A DNA stretch of 64,000 bases from Pricia antarctica (lineage in GTDB: Bacteria > Bacteroidota > Bacteroidia > Flavobacteriales > Flavobacteriaceae): NCBI RefSeq assembly GCF_900101815.1, contig NZ_FNAO01000004.1, positions 248,001-312,000 on the forward strand, given 5' to 3'. Shown here piece after piece: positions 1 through 8,092 of this stretch. Each line of letters starts with the position of its first letter. Within the stretch, counting starts at the first letter, position 1. The translations under genes and the position numbers were made by a program. The notes under the pieces are model-generated. The model worked only from the letters and a program-made list of their open reading frames with translations. It made no database searches and was not told where the DNA came from.

Positions 1-567
1 GGAAAAGTTATCGCCAACAAACCAGGTCACTACATCAACACGCAGTTCGCTAAAAAGCTGGCCAAAATCATCAAGGCCGAAAAGCGAAATAAGATACCCC
101 AGTACGATTTGACTCAACCGCCTTTGATGGATATCCACCAGATTATGGATATGCTCCCGCACCGACCCCCATTTTTACTTGTCGACCGGATTATAGAGCT
201 GTCCAAAACGCACGTGGTCGGTATGAAAAATGTGACCATGAACGAACCTTTCTTTATAGGGCATTTTCCGGGAGCTCCCGTTATGCCAGGGGTACTTCAA
301 GTAGAGGCGATGGCGCAGACCGGTGGTATCTTGGTGCTAAGTACGGTACCTGACCCCGAGAATTACCTCACGCTTTTTATGAAGATGGATAATGTGAAAT
401 TCAAACAAAAGGTATTACCGGGCGATACCCTGATTTTCCATTGTAGCTTGATTTCTCCGATCAGAAGGGGCATTTGCCATATGCAGGCCTACGCCTACGC
501 CAATAATAAATTGGTGTGTGAAGCGGAATTAATGGCACAGATTGTCAAGGTAAAAGAAACAAAATAA
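1..567 (+). CDS. lpxC/fabZ: Bifunctional LpxC/FabZ, C-terminal part (partial at window start)
   Basis: The reading frame is open from base 1. Residues 1-36 match the C-terminal tail of LpxC (UDP-3-O-acyl-GlcNAc deacetylase, committed step of lipid A synthesis). They are followed without a break by a complete FabZ hot-dog dehydratase of about 150 residues. FabZ signatures are visible: LPHRPPFLLVDR near its start and GHFPGAPVMPGVLQVEAMAQ, with the catalytic His in GHFPG and the Glu in VEAMAQ. This LpxC-FabZ fusion is typical of Bacteroidetes and links lipid A synthesis to fatty acid elongation. A TTG at 109 could mimic a start for a free FabZ, but the upstream LpxC homology argues for one polypeptide. 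lpxA follows one base after the stop. Confidence 0.93.
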   Translation, partial: GKVIANKPGHYINTQFAKKLAKIIKAEKRNKIPQYDLTQPPLMDIHQIMDMLPHRPPFLLVDRIIELSKTHVVGMKNVTMNEPFFIGHFPGAPVMPGVLQVEAMAQTGGILVLSTVPDPENYLTLFMKMDNVKFKQKVLPGDTLIFHCSLISPIRRGICHMQAYAYANNKLVCEAELMAQIVKVKETK

Positions 568-568
568 C

Positions 569-1354
569 ATGAACCAACCCCTTGCCTACATCCACCCGGG
601 TGCCAAAATCTCTAAAAACGTGGTGGTCGAGCCTTTTACGACCATCCATAATAACGTAATTATCGGGGATGGCACTTGGATCGGTTCGAACGTGACCATT
701 ATGGAAGGTGCCCGCATCGGAAAAAACTGCAATATCTTTCCCGGTGCCGTCATTTCCGCTCCGCCTCAAGATTTAAAATACAAAGGTGAGGAGACCACGG
801 TAACCATCGGCAACAACACGACGATACGCGAATGCGCGACCATACATAAGGGCACTTCGGATAGAAATAAGACCGTAATCGGGAAAAATTGCCTGATTAT
901 GGCGTATTGCCATATCGCCCATGATTGTATTGTCGGTGACAATTGCATATTTTCCAATAATTCGACCTTGGCAGGCCACGTAACGATCGGGGATAATGTT
1001 ATTTTGGCGGGCCTCGTAGCCGTGCACCAGTTCGTATCCGTTGGGCAGCACGCGTTTGTCACCGGTGGTTCTTTGGTACGTAAAGATGTGCCTCCCTTTG
1101 TAAAGGCGGCTCGGGAGCCATTATCCTATGTAGGTATCAATTCCGTCGGATTACGTAGAAGAGGATTCTCATCGGAAAAAATCCGGGAAATACAGAATAT
1201 CTATCGTATCCTCTATCAAAAAAATTATAATAATTCCCAAGCCACACAAATCATCGAAGCCGAAATGGAAGCCACTCCCGAAAGGGACGAAATCCTTCAG
1301 TTTATCCGTGATTCGCAACGTGGGATTATGAAGGGATATTTTAGTAACAGTTGA
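569..1354 (+). CDS. lpxA: Acyl-ACP--UDP-N-acetylglucosamine O-acyltransferase
   Basis: LpxA transfers a 3-hydroxyacyl chain from ACP to UDP-GlcNAc, the first step of lipid A synthesis in the cytoplasm. The 261-residue protein begins with the expected LAYIHPGAKI. It carries many left-handed beta-helix hexapeptide repeats over residues 1-190 (for example VVVEPF, VIIGDG), the catalytic-type His in MAYCHIAHDC, and a helical C-terminal domain with the GLRRRGFS motif. Length is normal for the family. It starts one base after the lpxC/fabZ stop, so the two genes are co-transcribed and probably translationally coupled. efp and an LpxD-like gene follow. Confidence 0.96.
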   Translation: MNQPLAYIHPGAKISKNVVVEPFTTIHNNVIIGDGTWIGSNVTIMEGARIGKNCNIFPGAVISAPPQDLKYKGEETTVTIGNNTTIRECATIHKGTSDRNKTVIGKNCLIMAYCHIAHDCIVGDNCIFSNNSTLAGHVTIGDNVILAGLVAVHQFVSVGQHAFVTGGSLVRKDVPPFVKAAREPLSYVGINSVGLRRRGFSSEKIREIQNIYRILYQKNYNNSQATQIIEAEMEATPERDEILQFIRDSQRGIMKGYFSNS

Positions 1355-1488
1355 CCCGGAATGATTCAAACTTCAATCGCTATTGCGTAGCTGTTCAAAG
1401 TAAAGGGTATCCCTAAAAAACTTGAACCTTCCAAGAGCATAGTAGACCTTGAACTTCAAACCTTAAATAGTAAACCTTAAACTTTAAC

Positions 1489-2055
1489 ATGGCATCAACA
1501 TCCGATATACGCAAAGGACTTTGCATTCGCTACAATAACGATATCTATAAAATCATTGAATTTTTACACGTAAAACCGGGCAAAGGGCCGGCTTTTGTCC
1601 GCACGAAATTAAGGAGCGTGACTTCGGGCAAGGTGTTGGACAATACGTTCTCCGCAGGCCATAAAATTGAGGATGTACGTGTCGAGACACGTTCCTATCA
1701 GTTCTTGTACGCAGAGGGAGAGACCTATCATTTTATGAATACCGACGACTATAACCAGATAGCCCTTCAAGAAGGCGCTTTGGACACACCCGATTTATTA
1801 AAGGAAGGTGAAGTAGTTACCATTTTATTCAATACGGAAGATGCCATGCCCCTTTCCGTAGACATGCCCGCCAGCGTTATCCTAGAAATTACCTATACCG
1901 AACCGGGTGTAAAAGGAAATACCGCTACCAATGCCACCAAGCCCGCCAAAGTGGAGACCGGTGCGGAGATTAACGTGCCTTTGTTCATCAACGAAGGGGA
2001 TAAGATTAAAGTCGATACTGCCACCAGTTCCTACATGGAAAGGGTTAAGGAATGA
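1489..2055 (+). CDS. efp: Elongation factor P
   Basis: EF-P binds the ribosome between the P and E sites and relieves stalling at polyproline stretches. The 188-residue protein has the three beta-barrel domains of the family. The domain I loop KPGKGPAF places the modifiable lysine at about residue 32, and the C-terminal domain holds GAEINVPLFINEGDKIKV, the classical EF-P signature. Length is standard. A 134-bp AT-rich gap with near-repeats of AAACCTTAAA separates it from lpxA, so it may have its own promoter. The linkage lpxA-efp-lpxD-like recurs in flavobacteria (family knowledge). Confidence 0.96.
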   Translation: MASTSDIRKGLCIRYNNDIYKIIEFLHVKPGKGPAFVRTKLRSVTSGKVLDNTFSAGHKIEDVRVETRSYQFLYAEGETYHFMNTDDYNQIALQEGALDTPDLLKEGEVVTILFNTEDAMPLSVDMPASVILEITYTEPGVKGNTATNATKPAKVETGAEINVPLFINEGDKIKVDTATSSYMERVKE

Positions 2056-2104
2056 TGGCGGTTTAGTTTATAAAAAGAACTTAATAATCAATACGTACTG
2101 CCCA

Positions 2105-3037
2105 TTGAAATTTCCAACCCCCCATACCCTAAAACAAATCGCTACCCTAATTGGTTGCGAGTACATTGGTGCGGATGACTTTCCGGTTTTGGGGATGAAC
2201 GAGATTCATGTGGTGAAAGAGGGGGATATCGTTTTCGTAGATCATCCAAAGTATTACGATAAAGCATTGAACAGTAAGGCGTCAGTCGTACTTATCAATA
2301 AAAAGGTTGAATGTCCGACAGGAAAGGCCCTATTGATTTCCGAGGATCCCTTTCGTGATTTTAATACCTTGACCACGTTTTTCAGGCCTTTTGAAAAAGC
2401 TTTGAACGCCATAGCCACTTCTGCGGTCATTGGGCGAAATACGGTGATTCAACCCAACGTCTTTATTGGAAATAATGTGGTCATCGGTGAAAATTGTTTG
2501 ATTCATGCCAACGTATCCATATATGACAATTGTGTCATTGGCAACAATGTTATTCTGCATTCCGGCACAGTTCTAGGCTCCGACGCCTTTTATTACAAGA
2601 ACAGACCCGAGGGTTTCGATAAATTAATTTCAGGCGGAAGGGTGGTTTTAGAGGATGATGTTGAACTGGGATCGCTGTGTACGATAGACAAGGGCGTTAC
2701 GGGAGATACTAGGATAAAAAAAGGTACGAAACTCGATAATCAAGTACATGTCGGCCACGATACGGTGATTGGTGAGAAATGTCTTATCGCTTCCCAAACT
2801 GGCATTGCGGGCTGCGTCATTATTGAGGACGAAGTAACTCTTTGGGGCCAGGTAGGTACTACAAGTGGAATAACCATCGGAAAAAAAGCCGTCATAATGG
2901 GCCAAACGGGCGTAACTAAATCCGTTCCGGGAGGAAAAAGTTATTTTGGGACGCCCATTGAGGAATCCCGTGAAAAATTGAAACAATTGGCTAACGTTAA
3001 GAAAATACCAGCTATTTTGAAGAATATGGGGCAATAA
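2105..3037 (+). CDS. LpxD-like UDP-3-O-acyl-glucosamine N-acyltransferase
   Basis: This hexapeptide-repeat acyltransferase of about 310 residues resembles LpxD, which N-acylates UDP-3-O-acyl-glucosamine in lipid A synthesis. An N-terminal domain (LKQIATLIGCEYIG, then GDIVFVDHPKYYDKAL) precedes a left-handed beta-helix from about residue 95 to 290. The helix contains the HVGHDTVIG segment expected around the LpxD catalytic His. I chose the TTG at 2105 because homology begins at its KFPTPHTLKQIA. An in-frame extension back to 1931 would overlap efp and gives unrelated sequence. It is probably a second LpxD paralogue, since flavobacteria usually keep the canonical lpxD upstream of lpxC, outside this window. 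The exact substrate is uncertain. Confidence 0.82.
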   Translation: MKFPTPHTLKQIATLIGCEYIGADDFPVLGMNEIHVVKEGDIVFVDHPKYYDKALNSKASVVLINKKVECPTGKALLISEDPFRDFNTLTTFFRPFEKALNAIATSAVIGRNTVIQPNVFIGNNVVIGENCLIHANVSIYDNCVIGNNVILHSGTVLGSDAFYYKNRPEGFDKLISGGRVVLEDDVELGSLCTIDKGVTGDTRIKKGTKLDNQVHVGHDTVIGEKCLIASQTGIAGCVIIEDEVTLWGQVGTTSGITIGKKAVIMGQTGVTKSVPGGKSYFGTPIEESREKLKQLANVKKIPAILKNMGQ

Positions 3038-3052
3038 TTACGCCCCGAAACC

Positions 3053-3083
3053 TTTAAAAATCCTTTTCAATCCCATATTTTTG
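3053..3083 (+). promoter_or_regulatory. Candidate Bacteroidetes promoter for sucD
   Basis: TTTA at 3053-3056 is followed after 19 bases by TATTTTTG at 3076-3083. This fits the Bacteroidetes -33 (TTTG-like) and -7 (TAnnTTTG) consensus. It lies in the 180-bp gap before sucD, about 135 bases upstream of the start codon. Confidence 0.4.
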
Positions 3084-3217
3084 TGATTCTTAAAAAGGGA
3101 ACGGGATAATAGGCATTGAGGGTTTTAGAACGTCTAATTAATGCTTTCAATCCCCTTAACTTTTTAATCTCTGAATTTTTTTCCAAACGATAAACACTAA
3201 ACTACAAACCTGAAACA

Positions 3218-4093
3218 ATGAGCGTATTAGTCAATAAAGATTCCAAAATAATCGTACAAGGTTTTACAGGAAGCGAGGGCACTTTTCATGCCGAACAAAT
3301 GATCGAATATGGCACCCAGGTCGTCGGTGGCGTGACTCCGGGCAAAGGGGGACAAGAGCATTTGGGAAGACCTGTCTTCAACACCGTGGCCGAAGCCGTT
3401 GAAAAGGTAGGCGCCGATACGAGCATCATCTTCGTGCCACCGGCCTTTGCCGCCGATGCCATTATGGAAGCTGCCAATGCCGGCATAAAAGTAATTATTA
3501 CCATCACTGAAGGAATTCCTATAGCCGATATGGTAAAAGCGGCGGATTACATAAAACATAGGGATTGCCGTTTGATTGGCCCCAACTGTCCCGGTGTCAT
3601 TACTCCCGGAGAGGCCAAAGTAGGCATCATGCCGGGCTTTGTATTTAAAAAGGGAACTGTAGGAATCGTTTCTAAATCGGGAACCTTAACCTATGAAGCG
3701 GCCGATCAGGTCGTTCGACAAGGATTGGGCATCACCACAGCCATTGGTATCGGGGGAGATCCTATTATTGGAACGACCACCAAGGATGCCGTCGAGCTTT
3801 TGATCAACGATCCCGAGACGGAAGCCGTTGTCATGATCGGTGAAATTGGGGGACAATTGGAAGCCGATGCCGCAAAATGGTATAAAGCGAGCGGTAGCAA
3901 AAAACCGATAATCGGATTTATAGCCGGAGAAACTGCCCCTGCGGGCAGGACTATGGGCCACGCCGGTGCCATTGTCGGCGGTAGCGACGATACCGCACAG
4001 GCCAAGAAGAAAATCATGCGGGAACACGGCATCCATGTGGTGGATTCCCCCGCCGAAATCGGATTGAAAGTGAAAGAGGTCATGGGAAAATAA
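3218..4093 (+). CDS. sucD: Succinate--CoA ligase, alpha subunit
   Basis: SucD is the CoA-binding, phosphohistidine-carrying subunit of succinyl-CoA synthetase, the TCA-cycle step that forms GTP or ATP. The 291-residue protein shows the N-terminal CoA-binding Rossmann domain ([15 protein letters not shown]), the [12 protein letters not shown] segment, and the C-terminal active-site stretch GHAGAIVGG with the phosphorylated His at about residue 248. The beta subunit SucC is not in the window. A separate location is common in flavobacteria. A 180-bp leader with a plausible promoter precedes it. Confidence 0.96.
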   Translation: MSVLVNKDSKIIVQGFTGSEGTFHAEQMIEYGTQVVGGVTPGKGGQEHLGRPVFNTVAEAVEKVGADTSIIFVPPAFAADAIMEAANAGIKVIITITEGIPIADMVKAADYIKHRDCRLIGPNCPGVITPGEAKVGIMPGFVFKKGTVGIVSKSGTLTYEAADQVVRQGLGITTAIGIGGDPIIGTTTKDAVELLINDPETEAVVMIGEIGGQLEADAAKWYKASGSKKPIIGFIAGETAPAGRTMGHAGAIVGGSDDTAQAKKKIMREHGIHVVDSPAEIGLKVKEVMGK

Positions 4094-4162
4094 AATCCCA
4101 AAACTGTCGTGCCGAGCACAGTCGAATTGCCAAAACCCAATTCCCATAAAATCTACGTTACG

Positions 4163-4909
4163 ATGAAATTGTTAGAAGGAAAAAACGTCATCATAACCGG
4201 TGCCAGTCGAGGTATCGGAAAAGGCATTGCCGAAATATTCGCAGATCATGGGGCCAATGTGGCATTCACCTACAGTTCAAGTGAAAAACCGGCTTTGGAA
4301 TTGGAAAAGGAACTGGTAGCTAAAGGTGTGAAGGCTAAAGCCTATAAAAGCGACGCTGCAAGCTTTGAACAGGCAGGTACGCTGGTTGCAAAGGTTTTGG
4401 AGGATTTTGACGGCATCGATGTCCTTATCAACAATGCTGGCATCACTAAGGATAATCTTCTGATGCGTATGTCAGAGGCTGACTTTGATAGTGTTATCGA
4501 AATCAACCTTAAGTCCGTCTTTAATATGACCAAGGCCGTACAGCGTACTTTTCTGAAACAGCGGAGCGGTTCCATAATTAACATGAGCAGTGTTGTGGGT
4601 GTCAAAGGCAATGCAGGCCAGACCAATTATGCGGCCTCCAAGGCGGGTATGATCGGTTTTACGAAATCTGTGGCTTTGGAACTGGGCTCTCGCAATATCC
4701 GTTGCAATGCCATCGCTCCTGGATTTATAGAAACAGAAATGACGGATAAGCTTGACGAAAAAACAGTACAGGGCTGGCGAGAAGCTATTCCCTTAAAACG
4801 CGGCGGATCTCCCGAAGATATTGCCAATGCCTGCCTCTTTTTTGCTTCAGACCTTTCCCTATACGTGACCGGTCAGGTTTTGAACGTCGATGGGGGGATG
4901 CTTACCTAA
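4163..4909 (+). CDS. fabG: 3-oxoacyl-ACP reductase (FabG-type SDR)
   Basis: This is an NAD(P)H-dependent short-chain dehydrogenase that probably reduces 3-oxoacyl-ACP in fatty acid elongation. The 248-residue length is exact for FabG. It has the cofactor motif TGASRGIGKGIA, NNAG, the catalytic Ser in the SSVVG region, Tyr156 and Lys160 in NYAASK, and the terminal VDGGM. The ATG at 4163 is preferred over an upstream in-frame start at 4109, which would add 18 residues without homology. It lies 69 bp after sucD. The gap contains a GC-rich element shared with other intergenic regions. Confidence 0.92.
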   Translation: MKLLEGKNVIITGASRGIGKGIAEIFADHGANVAFTYSSSEKPALELEKELVAKGVKAKAYKSDAASFEQAGTLVAKVLEDFDGIDVLINNAGITKDNLLMRMSEADFDSVIEINLKSVFNMTKAVQRTFLKQRSGSIINMSSVVGVKGNAGQTNYAASKAGMIGFTKSVALELGSRNIRCNAIAPGFIETEMTDKLDEKTVQGWREAIPLKRGGSPEDIANACLFFASDLSLYVTGQVLNVDGGMLT

Positions 4910-5031
4910 AAAAGTTTATGGGTTTATTCGTTTAGGAGTTTAGTTGCGATTTTTTGGTGCTAGAATTTCACAAAAATACAACCTCCGTCCGCTACTTTGT
5001 ACTTACTGTTAAGTACTAACTACTAAAAACA

Positions 5032-7089
5032 ATGAACATCCAAACAGTATTCCTAATCATCCTAGCAGCCCTTGTTGCTTTAGGTATTGTACTGTTCCAG
5101 TATTACTACAGAACCAAACGAAAGGGCAGCTTAACCCTAATCCTTTCCTCTTTACGCTTTTTGGCTTTGTTCGGGGTCTTTCTGTTGCTGATCAATCCCA
5201 AGTTTACCAAAAACGAATATCGCATCGAAAAGGCCAATTTGTTGGTTTTGGTGGATAATTCTACTTCCGTGGCATCATCGAAGGATACCATCCAAAAGAT
5301 TTTAAATGATATCGCGGATAATAATGCGATTAAGGATCGTTTTAATTTACAAGGCTACGGTTTTGGAACGAAATTAATGGGTGTAGACGTCATGGATAAC
5401 AGCTCTCCCCTAAAGTCCGATTCCGTTTTCACGCAAAAAAATACCAATATAACAGCTGCTTTACGAGCAATTCAAGAAATTAATTCCGCTTCGAATTCCG
5501 CCCTACTGCTGTTGACCGATGGCAACCAAACCTTGGGACAGGATTATGAGTTTTACGGCAAAAAGCAAAAGTTTCCCATTTATCCTATTGCTATAGGCGA
5601 TACTACGCGCTATGATGATGTCGTGATTGCGCAGGTGAACGCGAACCGATATGCCTTCCTTAAAAATAAATATCCTATTGAAATTTATTTGTCCTACAAA
5701 GGAAAGAGCGAGGTGCGATCCGCCCTAAAGGTATCGGTCGATGGGCAGCCGGTATTTCGGGAGAACATTTCATTTTCGGATACGGACAATTCAAAGACAA
5801 TCAATACCCTTTTGGATGCCAATTCAGTAGGTGTGAAGAACATTGTGGTTTCCATCGATTCCTTGCATCAGGAACGGAACACGAGCAACAATTCCCGACA
5901 GATTGCGGTAGAGGTTATAGACGAAAAGACAGATATTACCCTTGTTTCTAACCTATCACATCCTGATATAGGGGCTTTAAAAAAGGCAATCGAGAGTAAT
6001 GAGCAGCGTTCAGTCTCCATAAACAAACCGAATAGCGATGTGAAGCAGTTTGACGATGTCGACCTGTTTATACTGTATCAGCCCGATGCTTCCTTTAAAA
6101 CCGTATACGATTATATCCAAAAGAAAAAGGCTAATGTTTTCACCATTACGGGCACAGAAACGGACTGGAATTTCTTGAATAAGGCGCAAAAGGGCTTTTC
6201 AAAAAACAGTTATAATCAATCAGAGGAGGTTTTCCCTACCTTAAATTCTGGTTTTGGACTTTTTAATATCAGTGATTTTTCGATTCAGGATTTTCCGCCG
6301 TTGAACAGTAACTTGGGAGAGATACAGCTTGATAATTCGGGGGAGGTTCTTTTGACTCAGCGTATCAAAGGTACGGAATTGAACCAGCCTTTGCTTGCGG
6401 TCATTAAAAATGGTACCCAAAGGGAAGCCGTATTATTTGGGGAAAATAGCTGGAAATGGCGGATGCAGAGTTTTCGCAACGAACAAAACTTCAAGAATTT
6501 CGATGAATTTATGGGTAAATTGGTACTCTACCTTTCTACCAATACGTCGAAGGAACGCTTAACATTGGAGTATAGTACGGTCTATGCAGGAAGTAGCTCC
6601 GCCAAGATTACGGCCACCTATTTCGACGAAACCTATGTTTTCGAGGCCAACGCGACGATAGACCTAAAGCTTAAAAATACGGGGACGGATTCCGTAACTG
6701 AGATGCCCATGCTTTTAAAAGGAAGCTACTACGAATCGGATTTAAGTAATCTAGCACCGGGCAGTTATGATTTTACAGTAACTGTACGCAATGAAAACCT
6801 CTCTAAATCAGGCAGTTTCACCATTCTTGATTTTGACGTGGAAAAACAACTGCTAACGACCGATTATCAGAAATTAGGACGTTTGGCTGAGAATACGGGG
6901 GGCGAGCTTTATTTCCCGTCACAAATTGAGACCCTAGTATCAGACCTATCAAAAGACAATCGTTTTTTGCCTGTTCAGAAAGGCGAACAAAATACCGTAT
7001 CTTTGATCGATTTCCGAATGCTATTGGCACTGATCGCAGCCGTATTGGCTGCGGAGTGGATTATAAGAAAGTATAACGGACTCATTTAA
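5032..7089 (+). CDS. Membrane-anchored VWA-domain protein
   Basis: This 685-residue protein has two N-terminal membrane helices (about residues 5-25 and 36-57), a von Willebrand A domain with a MIDAS-like DNSTS at about residue 77, and a LLLTDGNQT segment near residue 160. A long beta-rich periplasmic region follows, then a C-terminal membrane helix (about 655-677). The arrangement resembles the large Bacteroidetes VWA membrane proteins with Ig-like extracytoplasmic domains, related in layout to BatA/BatB-type Aer proteins. No enzymatic motif is visible, so function is unknown. It sits 13 bp upstream of the prohibitin-like gene and is probably co-transcribed with it. Confidence 0.75.
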   Translation: MNIQTVFLIILAALVALGIVLFQYYYRTKRKGSLTLILSSLRFLALFGVFLLLINPKFTKNEYRIEKANLLVLVDNSTSVASSKDTIQKILNDIADNNAIKDRFNLQGYGFGTKLMGVDVMDNSSPLKSDSVFTQKNTNITAALRAIQEINSASNSALLLLTDGNQTLGQDYEFYGKKQKFPIYPIAIGDTTRYDDVVIAQVNANRYAFLKNKYPIEIYLSYKGKSEVRSALKVSVDGQPVFRENISFSDTDNSKTINTLLDANSVGVKNIVVSIDSLHQERNTSNNSRQIAVEVIDEKTDITLVSNLSHPDIGALKKAIESNEQRSVSINKPNSDVKQFDDVDLFILYQPDASFKTVYDYIQKKKANVFTITGTETDWNFLNKAQKGFSKNSYNQSEEVFPTLNSGFGLFNISDFSIQDFPPLNSNLGEIQLDNSGEVLLTQRIKGTELNQPLLAVIKNGTQREAVLFGENSWKWRMQSFRNEQNFKNFDEFMGKLVLYLSTNTSKERLTLEYSTVYAGSSSAKITATYFDETYVFEANATIDLKLKNTGTDSVTEMPMLLKGSYYESDLSNLAPGSYDFTVTVRNENLSKSGSFTILDFDVEKQLLTTDYQKLGRLAENTGGELYFPSQIETLVSDLSKDNRFLPVQKGEQNTVSLIDFRMLLALIAAVLAAEWIIRKYNGLI

Positions 7090-7102
7090 ACAAAGAATAA
7101 CT

Positions 7103-7918
7103 ATGGATAAATTACCAAAAATTGCATTACCTATTATTTTCGGCCTTATTGTGCTGGTCATCTTGATTTCAAAATCTGCCATAACTATCGAATCCGGTCA
7201 GGCCGGGGTTCTTTATAAAACTTTTGGTGGGGGAGTAGTGACCGATGAACTACCGATGGGAGAAGGTTTTCATATCGTAGCCCCTTGGAACAAAGTGTTT
7301 ATCTATGAGGTGAGACAACAAGAGGTGTTCGAAAAAATGCAGGTATTATCTTCAAACGGACTGGAAATTAAATTGGACGCTTCCATATGGTTCGAACCAA
7401 AACGTGAATTATTGGGTAAACTACACCAAGAAAAGGGAACGGAATATATTCAGCGTGTTCTTTTACCTACCATACGGTCGGCGGCAAGAAGTGTCGTAGG
7501 ACGATATACGCCGGAGCAATTGTATTCCAGTAAGCGGGACGCCATTCAGGAGGAAATTTTTGAAGAGACCAAAAAAATAGTTGACGGCCAGTACATTCAG
7601 TTGAACGAGGTATTGGTACGCGACGTCACCTTACCGCCAACCATAAAAGAGGCCATTGAGCGTAAATTGAAACAAGAGCAGGAATCTTTGGAATATGAAT
7701 TTCGATTGGTCACCGCTAAGAAAGAAGCTGAAAAAGTTACCATTGAAGCACAGGGAAAGGCCAATGCAAACAAAATTCTTAGTGCCTCCTTAACCGACAA
7801 GATTTTACAGGACAAAGGTATCGACGCCACCCTAAGGCTCGCCCAATCGGCCAATGCCAAGGTCGTCATTGTCGGAAGCGGTGAATCGGGCCTTCCCCTG
7901 ATTTTAGGAAATAATTAA
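7103..7918 (+). CDS. Prohibitin-family SPFH/Band 7 membrane protein
   Basis: A single N-terminal membrane helix (about residues 6-24) is followed by an SPFH/Band 7 domain (SGQAGVLYKTFGGG through about residue 195) and a charged coiled-coil segment (IKEAIERKLKQEQESLEYEF). The total is 271 residues. Prohibitin-like proteins form ring-shaped membrane assemblies that in bacteria often regulate membrane proteases such as FtsH. No partner protease is visible here. The gene follows the VWA protein by 13 bp. Its 3' end overlaps the likely promoter of the histidine operon. Confidence 0.88.
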   Translation: MDKLPKIALPIIFGLIVLVILISKSAITIESGQAGVLYKTFGGGVVTDELPMGEGFHIVAPWNKVFIYEVRQQEVFEKMQVLSSNGLEIKLDASIWFEPKRELLGKLHQEKGTEYIQRVLLPTIRSAARSVVGRYTPEQLYSSKRDAIQEEIFEETKKIVDGQYIQLNEVLVRDVTLPPTIKEAIERKLKQEQESLEYEFRLVTAKKEAEKVTIEAQGKANANKILSASLTDKILQDKGIDATLRLAQSANAKVVIVGSGESGLPLILGNN

Positions 7919-7920
7919 AA

Positions 7921-7928
7921 TAAATTTG
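7921..7928 (+). promoter_or_regulatory. Candidate -7 box of the his operon promoter
   Basis: TAAATTTG exactly fits the Bacteroidetes -7 consensus TAnnTTTG. It lies 35 bases before the His-rich leader ORF, starting just after the prohibitin gene stop. The -33 element is not clear. Confidence 0.5.
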
Positions 7929-7963
7929 GTCGGTCGGAATTAAGTTTTAATTTTACATGAATA

Positions 7964-8017
7964 ATGAAAAACAAGCACACATATCATCATTTTTATACTT
8001 GCGCTCAAGCGAGGTAA
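7964..8017 (+). CDS. hisL: Histidine operon leader peptide
   Basis: This 17-residue ORF reads MKNKHTYHHFYTCAQAR and is too short for ordinary gene callers. It contains three histidines (positions 5, 8 and 9) and ends 75 bases before hisG. The density of His codons directly before a terminator that precedes hisG is the classical signature of a transcription-attenuation leader. Ribosome stalling at the His codons would leave the 3' part of the leader free to pair with the terminator's 5' arm. An overlapping ORF from the ATG at 7957 has only one His and does not fit the role. Confidence 0.8.
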   Translation: MKNKHTYHHFYTCAQAR

Positions 8018-8078
8018 AATAGTATGTAGTGTACTCACATATTTTTACGACCCGGTTGAGCAATCAAGCGGGTTTTTT
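8003..8078 (+). promoter_or_regulatory. his attenuator: antiterminator segment and terminator
   Basis: The leader segment 8003-8011 (GCTCAAGCG) can pair with CGGTTGAGC at 8053-8061, which includes most of the 5' arm of the terminator. This would form an antiterminator. The same leader bases TCAAGCG recur in the terminator's 3' arm (8064-8070), so the two structures are mutually exclusive. A ribosome stalled at His codons 7976-7990 would leave 8003-8011 exposed. A ribosome reaching the stop at 8015 would cover it and let the terminator form. Confidence 0.7.
8051..8078 (+). terminator. Rho-independent terminator of the his leader
   Basis: CCCGGTTGA (8051-8059), a GCAA tetraloop and TCAAGCGGG (8064-8072) form a 9-bp stem with one internal mismatch, followed by six T residues. 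It lies between the His leader ORF and hisG. Confidence 0.75.
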
Positions 8079-8092
8079 AATTAATAGATTTT

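Noticed and set aside
109-567. A free-standing FabZ starting at TTG 109
   Set aside because: The frame is open upstream with clear LpxC C-terminal homology, so this is the FabZ half of the LpxC-FabZ fusion.
1355-1488. Near-repeats of AAACCTTAAA before efp as a functional element
   Set aside because: Similar low-complexity leaders occur before several genes (for example before aroC), and no specific structure is evident.
1931-2104. Long N-terminal extension of the LpxD-like gene overlapping efp
   Set aside because: The extension is in another frame of efp and shows no homology. The real protein starts at about 2105.
4999-5016. Palindrome GTACTTA-CTGT-TAAGTAC as an operator
   Set aside because: It is AT-rich and short, and it occurs once in a simple-sequence leader, so chance cannot be excluded.
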